64,000 bases of DNA from NCBI RefSeq assembly GCF_003425665.1, contig NZ_QQRQ01000001.1, positions 124,001 to 188,000 on the forward strand, written 5' to 3'. This DNA is from Evtepia gabavorous (GTDB taxonomy: Bacteria > Bacillota > Clostridia > Oscillospirales > Oscillospiraceae). Of the stretch, positions 1 to 8,151 are shown piece after piece. The position numbers were made by a program, and so were the translations under genes. The notes beneath the pieces are model-generated. The model did no database searches and had not been told where the DNA came from. It saw only the letters and a program-made list of their open reading frames with translations. Within the stretch, counting starts at the first letter, position 1, and every line of letters starts with the position of its first letter.

Positions 1-1131
1 GTATGCCATGAACAGGGGAGAGCACAGTGCTTCCAGCAGAGTCTTTTCCCGGATGTTGGAATCGGAATAATGAATGAACACGCAGGGATCGCAGTCACCG
101 TTGGCGTTGATGTGGAGGTAACGGCGGCCGCCGGCGATACATCCGCCTACATACTCGCCGTCGTTCTGGAAGTCCAGCATGAAGATGGGCTTCTTTCCCC
201 GGAGCTCCCGAATCTGGTGATACATATATTCTCTCTGTTCCGGCGAGGGGAGCAGTTCCGGCACCGCATCCTTGCCCACAGGCATGTAGTGGAAGTACCA
301 GACAAAATAAGCGCCCCATTCCACCAACTGGTCCACATAAGCCTCTGTGCTGACGTCTTTGATATTGGCGCTGGTGTAGCAAGTGGAGATGCCGAAAGGC
401 AGACGATTGCGCTTAAGCAGATTCATGGCGTTAACGGCTCGTTGATATGTGCCATTGCCCCGACGGGAGTCCGTCGCTTCTTCAAAGCCTTCCACACTGA
501 TAACAGGCACAAAATTCTTTACTTTCAGCATGTTCTGTGCAAACTCTTCGTCGATCAGAGTTCCGTTGGTAAAGCACATAAAGATGGCGTCAGAATGCTT
601 TTCGCAGAGCTTAATCAGGTCTTTTTTCCGCACCAGGGGTTCACCGCCGGTGTAGATATAGAAGTAAGTGCCCATTTCCTTACCCTGGCGAATGATATCA
701 TCAATTTCATCATAGGACAGGTTCAACTTGTTGCCGTACTCTGCGGCCCAACATCCCTTGCAATGAAGGTTGCAGGCAGAGGTGGGGTCCAGCAGGATGG
801 CCCAGGGCACGTTGCAGTTGTACTTGGTGCGGTACTCGTCCTGCTTTTTCCAGCCGGTGATGCTGGCGTTGAGGAAAAGGTTGGACAATAAGGTCTCGGT
901 AAAGCCCAGATCCATTTCAGTCATCATACGAAGCACCAGCTTGTGGGCGGTGGAGTCTTCGTTGTTGATGGCGTCACGGATGGCCTGGCGCTGACGGGGG
1001 AAGGACTGGGGACCGTCACCCGCGAATTTGTCCACCATGTCCATTACATGGGTTAAGTTTTTGATGGGGTCCTTTTCAATGTAGGAAAAGGCCTGACTCA
1101 ATGCGAATTTTTTGATGCTGTCGCCTAACAT
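1..1131 (-). CDS. Radical SAM/SPASM-type protein, 3' end cut by window edge
   Basis: The 377 codons present begin at an ATG (1131) and stay open to the window edge, so the C-terminus is missing. Residues 120-127 read CNLHCKGC, the CX3CX2C ligand set for the 4Fe-4S cluster that cleaves S-adenosylmethionine, and YTGGEP follows about 35 residues later as the SAM-binding motif. Near the end of the visible part GGCIAGGR and GDCDPCVF resemble the cysteine-rich SPASM region that holds auxiliary clusters. An extra N-terminal region of about 110 residues precedes the radical SAM core. The family includes peptide-modifying enzymes and sulfatase activators, but nothing here shows the substrate and no precursor peptide is visible upstream. 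It is transcribed alone from a good promoter at 1223-1251. Confidence 0.88.
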   Translation of the reverse strand, partial: MLGDSIKKFALSQAFSYIEKDPIKNLTHVMDMVDKFAGDGPQSFPRQRQAIRDAINNEDSTAHKLVLRMMTEMDLGFTETLLSNLFLNASITGWKKQDEYRTKYNCNVPWAILLDPTSACNLHCKGCWAAEYGNKLNLSYDEIDDIIRQGKEMGTYFYIYTGGEPLVRKKDLIKLCEKHSDAIFMCFTNGTLIDEEFAQNMLKVKNFVPVISVEGFEEATDSRRGNGTYQRAVNAMNLLKRNRLPFGISTCYTSANIKDVSTEAYVDQLVEWGAYFVWYFHYMPVGKDAVPELLPSPEQREYMYHQIRELRGKKPIFMLDFQNDGEYVGGCIAGGRRYLHINANGDCDPCVFIHYSDSNIREKTLLEALCSPLFMAY

Positions 1132-1222
1132 AATAAATTTCCTCCCTTATGTGCGATATCAAGAAAGCTCCGACCAAAATAAGAATAGAGTGGAAAGCAA
1201 GAATCAAAAGCGGTCAGTGTAT

Positions 1223-1251
1223 ATCATAGTACGTTCTGTTGCATTTTGCAA
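1223..1251 (-). promoter_or_regulatory. Sigma-A type promoter for the radical SAM gene
   Basis: On the minus strand TTGCAA (1251-1246) and TATGAT (1228-1223) are separated by exactly 17 bases, about 90 bases before the start codon. The non-coding stretch 1132-1661 holds this promoter, the divergent one at 1434-1462, and no gene that I can support. Confidence 0.6.
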
Positions 1252-1433
1252 GCGTCAACCCATACAAATAGTGAGAATACCATGAAAATAAGCCAGACCA
1301 TTTTGATCGGAGGAGAGGCAGGAAAAGCCTGTCGCTTATTATAGGACTTTATTTTTTATTTTGCAAGTGTTTTTTACAAAAGTAGTTACATAAATGGAAA
1401 AATGGAGTTTGCAATCCATATTTTTCCAAATAA

Positions 1434-1462
1434 TTGAAAATGAGCGCGTGTTATGTTACAAT
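1434..1462 (+). promoter_or_regulatory. Sigma-A type promoter for the DUF2461 gene
   Basis: TTGAAA (1434-1439), a 17-base spacer and TACAAT (1457-1462). It leaves a leader of about 190 bases before the start at 1662. The leader has a weak inverted repeat GGCCA/TGGCC near 1568-1594 followed by TTTT, which could be an attenuator but is not strong. Confidence 0.6.
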
Positions 1463-1661
1463 ACAAAATCTGAGCATATGAGGAGAGGGGGGCGGGAAGG
1501 GACGGTTAAATCGTTGTTTACCGGTTCCCAAAAGAATCGGCAACGGAAGGTTGAAAGCGTAATAAAGGCCAAAGAGACATGAGTAACATGGCCATTTTAT
1601 GAGATTTTATCCACGAAAAAGAAATATTTCTTTACAGTCTGAGCAAATAGGAGGGATAGAC

Positions 1662-2327
1662 ATGTTTCAGGGATTTTCCCAGCAGACCAATGACTTTCTC
1701 TGGGGGATACGCTTTAACAATGAGCGGTCTTGGTTTGAGGCGCATAAGCAGGAATACCTGGACTACGTACAAAGCCCCCTGCGCCAGCTGGCCCAGGAGG
1801 TCTATGCACGGTTTTCTGCGGCCCATGAGGAACTGCCTTTGATGGTGCGGGTCAGCCGCATCTATCGGGATGCCCGCCGGCTCTATGGCCGTGGGCCCTA
1901 TAAAAGCCATCTGTGGTTTTCCCTGCGGATGTCCGGGGAGAACTGGGCGGAGCAGCCGGTGTTCTGGTTTGAAATTTATCCAGCCGGCTATGCCTATGGT
2001 CTTGGTATCTATGAGGCCCGGCCGGCTCTCATGGCAAAGTTTCGTAAGGCAATGGACGAACATCCCGAGGATATGCTGCCGTTGGCAAACGCCTTTCAGA
2101 GGCAAACCCGGTTCCGGCTGGGAGCAGAGGAATACAAGCGCCCCAAAGGCACCGCACAGCCCCCTTTGGACCAGTGGTACAATCGCAAAAACCTGGATCT
2201 TACCTGTGACCGGGAGATTGATGACCTTCTCTACAGCCGGGCGTTGGTGGATGAACTGCTGCAGGCTTATGAGGCGCTGATGCCCTATTACCGCTATTTC
2301 TCCAGGATTTGCAGCCAAGGGGAATGA
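1662..2327 (+). CDS. DUF2461 family protein
   Basis: A 221-residue soluble protein of the DUF2461 (TIGR02453) family. Family hallmarks visible are the N-terminal FLWGIRFNNERSWFEAHK stretch, RVSRIYRDAR followed by PYKSHLWF, and the FEIYPAGYAYGLGIY segment. The function of the family is not established. I chose the ATG at 1662 because AGGAGGG lies 6 bases upstream (1649-1655) and the family begins with this segment; an in-frame start at 1599 would add 21 residues with no ribosome site. It is a single-gene unit that converges on the Crp/Fnr gene only 3 bases after its stop. Confidence 0.85.
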   Translation: MFQGFSQQTNDFLWGIRFNNERSWFEAHKQEYLDYVQSPLRQLAQEVYARFSAAHEELPLMVRVSRIYRDARRLYGRGPYKSHLWFSLRMSGENWAEQPVFWFEIYPAGYAYGLGIYEARPALMAKFRKAMDEHPEDMLPLANAFQRQTRFRLGAEEYKRPKGTAQPPLDQWYNRKNLDLTCDREIDDLLYSRALVDELLQAYEALMPYYRYFSRICSQGE

Positions 2328-2330
2328 GAG

Positions 2331-2984
2331 CTACTTTTTTAAGATGCGGAACCAATTATGGTGGTAATCGATGATCCCTTCCCGGCGCATATTGGACAGT
2401 TCTCTGGACAGAGCACTGCGGTCAGCGCCTAAAAAATTGGCCATACTGGCCCGGTCAAAGGGAACGGTAAAGGAATCGCCCTGGGCAGCGGCGTATTGGG
2501 AGAGAAAGGTGGTCAGCTTCATCCGCAGGGTGTTGCGGGAGAGAATCTGAATTCGCTGGTTCATGTGCAGCGTCCGGGTGGCCAGGGCGGAAATGAAGCG
2601 GTTGGACAGGGCCCAGTCCAAGGGACGAAATGGTGGCATCGGCGCTTTGATCCGGTTGGGACTCATCCAGAGAATTTCCGATTCCGTGACGGCGCAGATG
2701 TAAATGGGAGCGTCGGTCCCCAAGAAGCAATAGGCCTCTCCAAAGAGCCCCCCTGCGCCCACACTGTTCATGATGATGTGGTGTCCGTCCATGTCGTCCA
2801 TATAGACCTGAACGGTTCCGGAGAGAACCAGACCAAAGCGTTCCAAAGGGAAGGAAACGTGGTGGAGAAATTCCCCTTTTTCATAGGTCTTTGTCTTTGC
2901 ATCAAAGTAGGAGAGTGCGTATGCCTGCTCTTCCGGCGTGAGGCCCTGAAACAGCGGGCATTGTTCCAATTGGGGGTGGTGCAT
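2331..2984 (-). CDS. Crp/Fnr family transcriptional regulator
   Basis: A 217-residue protein with an N-terminal cyclic-nucleotide-binding-type beta barrel (about residues 10-125, with the LSGTVQVYMDD and GGLFGEAYCFLG blocks) and a C-terminal winged helix (about 145-215) whose recognition helix is near LGADRSALSRELSNM. The effector loop does not show the arginine-serine pair of cAMP-binding Crp, and the cysteines do not form an Fnr cluster pattern, so the signal is unknown. Anaerobic clostridia carry many such regulators for stress and fermentation genes. It ends 3 bases from the convergent DUF2461 gene and is insulated from capA by a terminator. Confidence 0.88.
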   Translation of the reverse strand: MHHPQLEQCPLFQGLTPEEQAYALSYFDAKTKTYEKGEFLHHVSFPLERFGLVLSGTVQVYMDDMDGHHIIMNSVGAGGLFGEAYCFLGTDAPIYICAVTESEILWMSPNRIKAPMPPFRPLDWALSNRFISALATRTLHMNQRIQILSRNTLRMKLTTFLSQYAAAQGDSFTVPFDRASMANFLGADRSALSRELSNMRREGIIDYHHNWFRILKK

Positions 2985-3033
2985 CGTGGTTGCCTCCCTG
3001 GGGGATTAGAATAGTGTATGCACCTTATTATAG

Positions 3034-3065
3034 AAAAAGTCCGTTGCTTTTGCAACGGACTTTTT
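3034..3065 (-). terminator. Rho-independent terminator after capA
   Basis: Inverted repeat AGTCCGTTGC / GCAACGGACT with a four-base loop and flanking A/T runs. On the minus strand it lies 7 bases after the capA stop and ends in a T run. Confidence 0.85.
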
Positions 3066-3071
3066 GGAATT

Positions 3072-4325
3072 TCAGGCGGCACTGCCGGCAGGGGGACTTC
3101 CCGCAGTGTCGTACTTTTCCCCTAAGATGGTGTGGCATCCTTCCAGAGCGTATTCCAGTTTCTGGTAGACAGCGTCAGAGACAGTGGTGGTATTGCCTGC
3201 TTTGTACTCTGCTATCGCGGCGTTTACATCCAGAATGATGTAGCGGTCTTGGACATTGGCCCCCCGGTTGAGGACCAGGAGAGGAACGTAATTGATATGG
3301 GAGACGGTCGTTTCCCCCGTTGCGGGGTCTTTGGTGAGTTCCAGGTTCAAAATAGCAGTGGTATCGGTATAGTTGACATTGACCGTGGCAGGGCTTTGGT
3401 TGGAGACAAAGTTTCCCAGGGAATAGCACACCAGACCCGACCGGGTAGAGCCGTCATCCAGCGTGACGGTGCGGGTTTCCAATGGCTGAGGGACATGAGA
3501 GTGGCTACCTAAAATCAGATCGGCTCCGTGAGAGATCAAAAAGTCAGCCACTTGCTCCTGATATGCGTTTTGCGTGGTCTGATACTCAATGCCCCAATGG
3601 ACCATCACAGCGATCAAATCTGTCCCCAGACTTTCTGCGTAAGCCAGCTCCTGCTGCAGCTTTTCCTGGTCCAGGGTGGCGCATGCGCCAGTGTAATCGG
3701 TGTTGAACCGATTCAGAGAAAAATCCTTATCCTGAGGAACTGCAATCCCGTTGGTTCCGTAGGTGTATCCCAGAAAAGCCACGGAAATTCCTCCCACGTC
3801 CGCTACAATGACACCGTTGTTCTGGGTGAACGCTTCCTGGGTCCGGTAGGTTCCCACGTGTTGGAGCCCCGCCTGGTCCAAAACGTCCAGCGTCCGGGCA
3901 AGCCCTTGAAAGCCCTTATCCATGCTGTGATTGTTGGCCGTGGTGACCAGATCGAATCCGATGGTTTTCAGGTCATACGCCAGGGCATCGGGAGCACAGA
4001 ACTGGGGATACCCTGAGTAAGGGGGACCATTGAGGGTGGTTTCGAAGTTGGCCACGGCATAGTCCGCGGCTTCGATCCAGGAGGAGACGGACTGAAAGCA
4101 GGGGAGATAGCTGTATGTGTCCGTGGCAGCGTCATAGGCGTCGTTGGTCTGGGGAGAGTGGCTCATAATGTCCCCGCAGACTGCCAAGGTAGCGGTAATA
4201 GGTTCCTTGTTGTCCTGGGAGGCTGTGCTGCCAGCGGGGGCGGCGTTTTGTCGAAGCCCTAAAAAGATGAAAATAACGCAGAGAAGAACGAGGATCAAAG
4301 CTGAAAAAAGCAGTTTTTTCTTCAT
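3072..4325 (-). CDS. CapA family (poly-gamma-glutamate synthesis type) protein
   Basis: A 417-residue protein with a basic start and a hydrophobic segment (about 5-27) that should be a signal anchor, followed by a PGA_cap metallophosphatase-like domain. Visible family blocks are LAVCGDIMSH, NFETTLNGPP, ANNHSMDKG and VMVHWGIEYQ, then DLILGSHSHVPQPLE. These supply the Asp/His/Asn metal ligands of the calcineurin-like fold. CapA proteins act at the cell surface in capsule or polyglutamate metabolism; no capBC genes are next to it, so a role in polyglutamate is not shown. The ATG at 4325 is preferred over 4415 because AAAGGAAG precedes it and the signal peptide then sits at the N-terminus. It probably forms an operon with the hexokinase-like gene upstream. 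Confidence 0.85.
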   Translation of the reverse strand: MKKKLLFSALILVLLCVIFIFLGLRQNAAPAGSTASQDNKEPITATLAVCGDIMSHSPQTNDAYDAATDTYSYLPCFQSVSSWIEAADYAVANFETTLNGPPYSGYPQFCAPDALAYDLKTIGFDLVTTANNHSMDKGFQGLARTLDVLDQAGLQHVGTYRTQEAFTQNNGVIVADVGGISVAFLGYTYGTNGIAVPQDKDFSLNRFNTDYTGACATLDQEKLQQELAYAESLGTDLIAVMVHWGIEYQTTQNAYQEQVADFLISHGADLILGSHSHVPQPLETRTVTLDDGSTRSGLVCYSLGNFVSNQSPATVNVNYTDTTAILNLELTKDPATGETTVSHINYVPLLVLNRGANVQDRYIILDVNAAIAEYKAGNTTTVSDAVYQKLEYALEGCHTILGEKYDTAGSPPAGSAA

Positions 4326-4429
4326 GTGACTTCCTTTCATTCTGAGAAGCCCCCTGCTCGATGACACAGGCGGAGTAAACGTGGCATTTGTTGCCACCAG
4401 ACAGGATGGGAACAATCAACAGGGAGCGG

Positions 4430-5722
4430 TCAGGTGCGGTAGAGTGCGGCAGCGGCTGTCCCCACAGGAAGGGCATTGTCACCCTGCCAGAGTGTGACGT
4501 GAAGGCCCAAAGTGTCTCGCAGATAGGCTTGGACCTGTGCTTCAAAGATGGCCATGAGGGGAGGCGCAGAGAAGGCGCTTCCCTGGAGGGACAAACAGAC
4601 CGGTGCGTTGGCGTCCCGTCCGCCGCCAATGAATTGGATGACAGCGGCCAGATTCGCGCAGACCAGACGGGCTGCTCGTTCCAGGGCGGCCTGAGCAACA
4701 ACCAGGGCCACCTCTCGGTCCTCTGGCTCCCGGCAGAAATGAGCCAGGGTCCCTCCTGCCTGGGGATCGGCCATGAATTGCAGCACCGTCTCCAGGTCCA
4801 GTTGGGTAAGAGAGAGGATATCCCGACTGCACCCAAAGGAAAGGAGCTTCCGTTCCGCAGCCTTGATCATGACCAGACGGAAGATCTCCCCCAGATAGTC
4901 AGTGGAGACCATTTTCAAATATAGGTCCAGACCAGGGGCATAGCAGTCTCTGTCTTTGCTGTAATCCACCAGGCCAAAGGGGACGCACTGGGCCTGGGAG
5001 AATCCCCCGGTAAAGAGGGTCAGATCCCCCGGAATCCCCGGCCAGCGGAGCACAATGCTGCCTGGGGCGACAAAACCCACATCAATGCTGCTCCCCCAAG
5101 TCACCCCCAAGTACCGGCCTTGCCCCGGATTTTGCACCCCCGCTGCCAAAAGGACAGCGTCTGATTCATTGATGAGGGTCATAGGAGGAATGGGGCAGCC
5201 ACGGCTCTGCAATTCCTCCCGCAGGGAAGCCAGCACCGGTTTTTCAGAGAAACCGTGGATGGTCATGGAGCCGGGGAAACGGGAAATGGTGCCGTCCCCC
5301 TTGCCGTCATAGACCACGGGGAAGGGGAGACAGAGGGCCAGCCCCTGTGCCCGGTCCAGAAGGGGCTGCGTCAGTTCCCCAATGGCATAGATCAGGTCCT
5401 CCCAAGGCGCAGGATATTCCCGGCCGGGGATAGGAAAACGATCCTGGTCCGAGAAGTGAGCCTCGCCGTGGGAGAAGGTGACCAGAGAAACGCGGATTTC
5501 CTGATCGTCCAGTTCGGCGACAGCGATAGGTTTGTTTTCAGTGAGGGTCCCAAAAGGCGGCAAGAAGGTGGGGAACATCGGGATGGAAGCGACCCCGCCA
5601 TAGAGAGAGATCCGCATTTGAGAGAGAAAAAGTTGGGTTAGGGTAGACCCATCCAGCGTATCTGGGGTCATGCTGTTGGCCCGAAGAAGGTTGGTCAATT
5701 GTTGCTGGACAGCTGCATTCAT
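4430..5722 (-). CDS. Hexokinase-family (actin-like ATPase fold) protein
   Basis: A 430-residue protein that resembles the eukaryote-type hexokinase family more than bacterial ROK glucokinases. The segment LCLPFPVVYDGKGDG matches the first hexokinase sugar/phosphate region, LINESDAVLLAAG parallels the substrate loop containing the Asn-Asp pair that in hexokinase reads NDTVGT, and VTWGSSIDVGFV resembles the GTGTNACYVE region. The C-terminal LSLQGSAFSAPPLMAIF resembles the adenosine-binding end. The replacement of the catalytic Asp-Thr by Glu-Ser-Asp makes the sugar specificity uncertain. It lies 104 bases upstream of capA in the same direction, with no terminator between. Confidence 0.6.
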   Translation of the reverse strand: MNAAVQQQLTNLLRANSMTPDTLDGSTLTQLFLSQMRISLYGGVASIPMFPTFLPPFGTLTENKPIAVAELDDQEIRVSLVTFSHGEAHFSDQDRFPIPGREYPAPWEDLIYAIGELTQPLLDRAQGLALCLPFPVVYDGKGDGTISRFPGSMTIHGFSEKPVLASLREELQSRGCPIPPMTLINESDAVLLAAGVQNPGQGRYLGVTWGSSIDVGFVAPGSIVLRWPGIPGDLTLFTGGFSQAQCVPFGLVDYSKDRDCYAPGLDLYLKMVSTDYLGEIFRLVMIKAAERKLLSFGCSRDILSLTQLDLETVLQFMADPQAGGTLAHFCREPEDREVALVVAQAALERAARLVCANLAAVIQFIGGGRDANAPVCLSLQGSAFSAPPLMAIFEAQVQAYLRDTLGLHVTLWQGDNALPVGTAAAALYRT

Positions 5723-5824
5723 AGAAAAGCCTCCTCAGGGGTGGGAAGATGAAAGCTTCCCGTGAAAATATCAATAGATAAGGATAGTATACCATGTTTT
5801 CCCGAAAGATAAAGAGCAAAAGAC

Positions 5825-5860
5825 AAAAAAAGAGACCGGAAAAACCCGGTCTCTTTTTTA
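5825..5860 (-). terminator. Rho-independent terminator after the alcohol dehydrogenase gene
   Basis: Inverted repeat AGAGACCGG / CCGGTCTCT flanked by A and T runs, 25 bases after the stop of the alcohol dehydrogenase on the minus strand. Confidence 0.85.
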
Positions 5861-5884
5861 TAGATTCCTCCTATGTTGGAAGAA

Positions 5885-7039
5885 TTATTTGTACATAGCC
5901 TTGTGATACAGGGCCTCAACATCCTTCACGGTGGTGATTCTGGGGTTAACCATGACGTTGCCGCTCTTCATGGCGTCAACAGCCATCTGAGGAATCTTGT
6001 CCTCGGTCACACCCACGTCGGCCAGGCAAGCGGGGATGCCCAGGTCATTGTTCAGCTGACGCAGAGCGTCGCAGAGCATCTGGGGCACGAAGTCGGGGCC
6101 GGCTTCCTTACCAGTGATGTACTGATAAATGTTGGCATAGCGCTCGTCAGCAGCCAGAGCGTTGAACTCGAAGATGGTGGGCATCAGAACGGCGTTGGCC
6201 ACACCGTGTGCAACATGGAAGAAAGCGGACACGGGGTGAGACATAGCGTGGATGTCACCCAGACGGTTGTTGGCGAAAGCGATACCGGCAAAGGTGGAGC
6301 CCAGCATCATGGCACAGGCAGCATCGGGATCGTTGCGGCGTGCGACGAACTTGCGGATGTTGCCGCCGATGAGCTCCATAGCCTTCTCACCCATTGCCAT
6401 GGCGAAGGGGTTGGCATCGGTGTTGATGTAGGATTCCATGGCGTGGATCAGAGCGTCAACGCCGCAGGCAGCAGCCACGGAAGCGGGAGCGGTCATGATG
6501 AGCTCGGGATCCAGAACGGCATAGGTGGGAGAAATCTCGGGGCCCAGGACGGACAGCTTGTAGTTACGAGCTTCGTCGGTGATAACAGCGGCCACGGTGA
6601 CCTCGGAGCCGGTACCAGCGGTGGTGGGCACAGCGATCAGGGTGTCGATGGGGCCGGGCACCTTGCCGACGCCTTCATAGTCACCGATGGTGCCGCCGAA
6701 CTTAGCAACAACGCCCACAGCCTTGGCAACGTCCATGGGGGAGCCGCCGCCCAGAGCGATGATGGCGGTGCAGCCAGCAGCCTTGTACTGTGCGGCACAC
6801 TCATCCACGATGGTGGTGGTGGGGTTGGGCAGAACATCCAGGTACTCGCTGTACTTCAGGTTGGCACCCTTGATGATCTCACGGACTTTGTCCACAACAC
6901 CGATGGCTTCCAGGCCACGGTCGGAGATCAGCATAACATTGTCGGAACCGGCAGCTTTCAGGAAGTCAGGCAGCTTCTTCAGCGCGCCCATACCGAACTG
7001 GCAGTTCTGAGGGATGATGAAACCAAAATCTTTAATCAT
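5885..7039 (-). CDS. Iron-containing alcohol dehydrogenase
   Basis: A 384-residue NAD(P)-dependent group III alcohol dehydrogenase. GGGSPMDVAKAVG (about residues 95-110) is the nucleotide-binding loop, and the metal ligands are in the helical half: the HAMSHPVSAFFHVAHGVANA region carries the conserved histidines, with an upstream Asp in the VLDPELIMTAP region. Likely roles are reduction of acetaldehyde, butyraldehyde or 1,3-propanediol-type substrates for redox balance; the sequence does not settle which. Start at 7039 rather than 7069 because GGAAAGGA precedes it and family members begin here. Codon use is strikingly biased, as in etfBA-bcd, which suggests high expression. It is monocistronic with its own promoter, inverted repeat and terminator. 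Confidence 0.92.
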   Translation of the reverse strand: MIKDFGFIIPQNCQFGMGALKKLPDFLKAAGSDNVMLISDRGLEAIGVVDKVREIIKGANLKYSEYLDVLPNPTTTIVDECAAQYKAAGCTAIIALGGGSPMDVAKAVGVVAKFGGTIGDYEGVGKVPGPIDTLIAVPTTAGTGSEVTVAAVITDEARNYKLSVLGPEISPTYAVLDPELIMTAPASVAAACGVDALIHAMESYINTDANPFAMAMGEKAMELIGGNIRKFVARRNDPDAACAMMLGSTFAGIAFANNRLGDIHAMSHPVSAFFHVAHGVANAVLMPTIFEFNALAADERYANIYQYITGKEAGPDFVPQMLCDALRQLNNDLGIPACLADVGVTEDKIPQMAVDAMKSGNVMVNPRITTVKDVEALYHKAMYK

Positions 7040-7082
7040 AGGGAATCGCATCCTTTCCAAGTAACTCAAATGTGTTTATACG

Positions 7083-7107
7083 GTTTAACCACAAAGAATG
7101 GCTAAAC
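7083..7107. promoter_or_regulatory. Inverted repeat between promoter and start of the alcohol dehydrogenase gene
   Basis: GTTTAACCA (7083-7091), a 7-base gap and TGGCTAAAC (7099-7107) form a 9-7-9 inverted repeat with one mismatch. It lies just downstream of the -10 box at 7121-7126, where a repressor would block transcription. A second short palindrome CTGTTGACAG lies at 7107-7116. It does not match the usual clostridial Rex consensus well. Confidence 0.4.
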
Positions 7108-7120
7108 TGTTGACAGCTTT

Positions 7121-7149
7121 AGTATACCATTGATAAAGGGTGCTGGCAA
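7121..7149 (-). promoter_or_regulatory. Sigma-A type promoter for the alcohol dehydrogenase
   Basis: On the minus strand TTGCCA (7149-7144), a 17-base spacer and TATACT (7126-7121). Confidence 0.65.
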
Positions 7150-7302
7150 GTTGTTAGCCGATGAAAATATGCAACAAGAATAGAAAGCATTTTTTGGGCA
7201 CAATGTATACTTGACAAAAAGAATAAAGGAAAAGAATTGGAGAAAAGATGCTATCCCCGTCGTTTTGCAAAAAAGTGTCCAGATGAACAGAGGGATAACA
7301 GC

Positions 7303-7340
7303 AAAAAAACTCTGTCCGCTTGCCTTGAGAAGGGACAGAG
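7303..7340 (-). terminator. Rho-independent terminator of the probable 6S RNA
   Basis: CTCTGTCC (7310-7317) pairs with GGACAGAG (7333-7340); on the minus strand seven T residues follow. Confidence 0.85.
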
Positions 7341-7566
7341 AAGAAAAAAGCGCACACAGCGCACAATTTTAGAAAGCCCCGCTCTGGCCGTGGGGACCCA
7401 ATTAAAACCTGCACGAGATGGCAGGTGGGTTGCCTCCGCGGTGCTTCGTTGCTTCCAACTTCCAGCCGAGGCTGGGAGGCCTGCAGTTCACACAGCGAGT
7501 GAGCGTCCCGTTTCAAAAATGTGGGTTTAAAAGGGTCCAGTTCCACGCACCGAGCAGGGCGTCCTT
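7303..7566 (-). ncRNA. ssrS: Structured RNA, probable 6S RNA (SsrS)
   Basis: The 534-base gap 7070-7603 has no credible protein gene, but its minus strand shows a long-range stem: CGTGG(AACT)GGACCC (7547-7533) pairs perfectly with GGGTCCCCACG (7399-7389), which would close a rod about 160 bases long. Inside are a hairpin ACCTGC/GCAGGT flanked by ACCCA/TGGGT, and a large unpaired region. A 5' hairpin GAGCA...TGCTC precedes the closing stem, and the transcript would end at a strong terminator at 7303-7340. A closing stem, central bubble and terminal stem is the 6S RNA architecture, and the GCAACCCACCU...UUGGGU pattern resembles Firmicutes 6S as I remember it. The ends are estimates. 6S RNA binds the sigma-A holoenzyme. 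Confidence 0.55.
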
Positions 7567-7603
7567 GCTCCATGATAACAACAACTGATGCAGAGAAAGG
7601 GAG

Positions 7604-7903
7604 TTATTCCGGGGCCTCTTCCTCTTCGGCGAAGAGCTCTTTCATGAATTCGTTGTAGACCGCGTCAATCTCTTCGTCACTGTCCAGAGTGGAAAGGATT
7701 TCCTCTCCGTTTTCCTGGATTGCTTTGAGAATCACCAGGCCCATTTCTTCCTCGTTCTGGGCTTCTTCCCCATCCTGGACAGCGGGGAAAAAGGCCAGAT
7801 AGGTCTGCCCCTGAAACTCGATGGTGTCCAGATGCTCCAGTTCGAACTCGTTGCCTTCCTCGTCGGTTACGGTGATAAAATTTGCGCCGTATTCTTCGCT
7901 CAT
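7604..7903 (-). CDS. DUF1292 domain protein
   Basis: A 99-residue, very acidic protein of the DUF1292 family. The family core is visible as ITVTDEEGNEFELEHLDTIEF, QTYLAFFP and VILKAIQENGEEIL. These small Firmicutes proteins often lie near ruvX/yrrK and mltG and have no proven function. GGAGAATATTTC precedes the ATG at 7903. The C-terminus is a run of Glu residues. It lies immediately upstream of the probable 6S RNA gene and could be co-transcribed with it. Confidence 0.85.
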   Translation of the reverse strand: MSEEYGANFITVTDEEGNEFELEHLDTIEFQGQTYLAFFPAVQDGEEAQNEEEMGLVILKAIQENGEEILSTLDSDEEIDAVYNEFMKELFAEEEEAPE

Positions 7904-8018
7904 GAAATATTCTCCTTTGCTTATCTGCCTGTATTGTACCTTGTGAAAATGAAAAAAGCAAGCCCAAAGGGGAGAAAAGTTTCAGTAAAGTTTCCTCAAA
8001 AACCTGCCCTCTCACGGA

Positions 8019-8046
8019 TAGACAAATTGGAATCCTGTGGTATAAT
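8019..8046 (+). promoter_or_regulatory. Sigma-A type promoter for the penicillin-binding protein
   Basis: TAGACA (8019-8024), a 16-base spacer and TATAAT (8041-8046), about 105 bases before the start. Confidence 0.65.
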
Positions 8047-8151
8047 ACATAAAATAGGCACGGTTCACAATCATTGCACGACAGAAACAGACGCCTTTTT
8101 CGGAAGTGCGTCGCGCTTTTCATCATAACGATCGAATTCGGAGGTGTCAAT

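Noticed and set aside
1394-1582. 62-codon open frame
   Set aside because: It spans the TTGAAA/TACAAT promoter at 1434-1462, has no ribosome site and no familiar composition.
5873-7105. 410-codon frame opposite the alcohol dehydrogenase, rich in Gly, His and Val
   Set aside because: Its odd composition is the mirror of the strong codon bias of the real gene.
7154-7573. 139-codon open frame on the minus strand
   Set aside because: It overlaps the structured RNA and its terminator, and its protein sequence is Cys/Arg/Pro-rich with no ribosome site.
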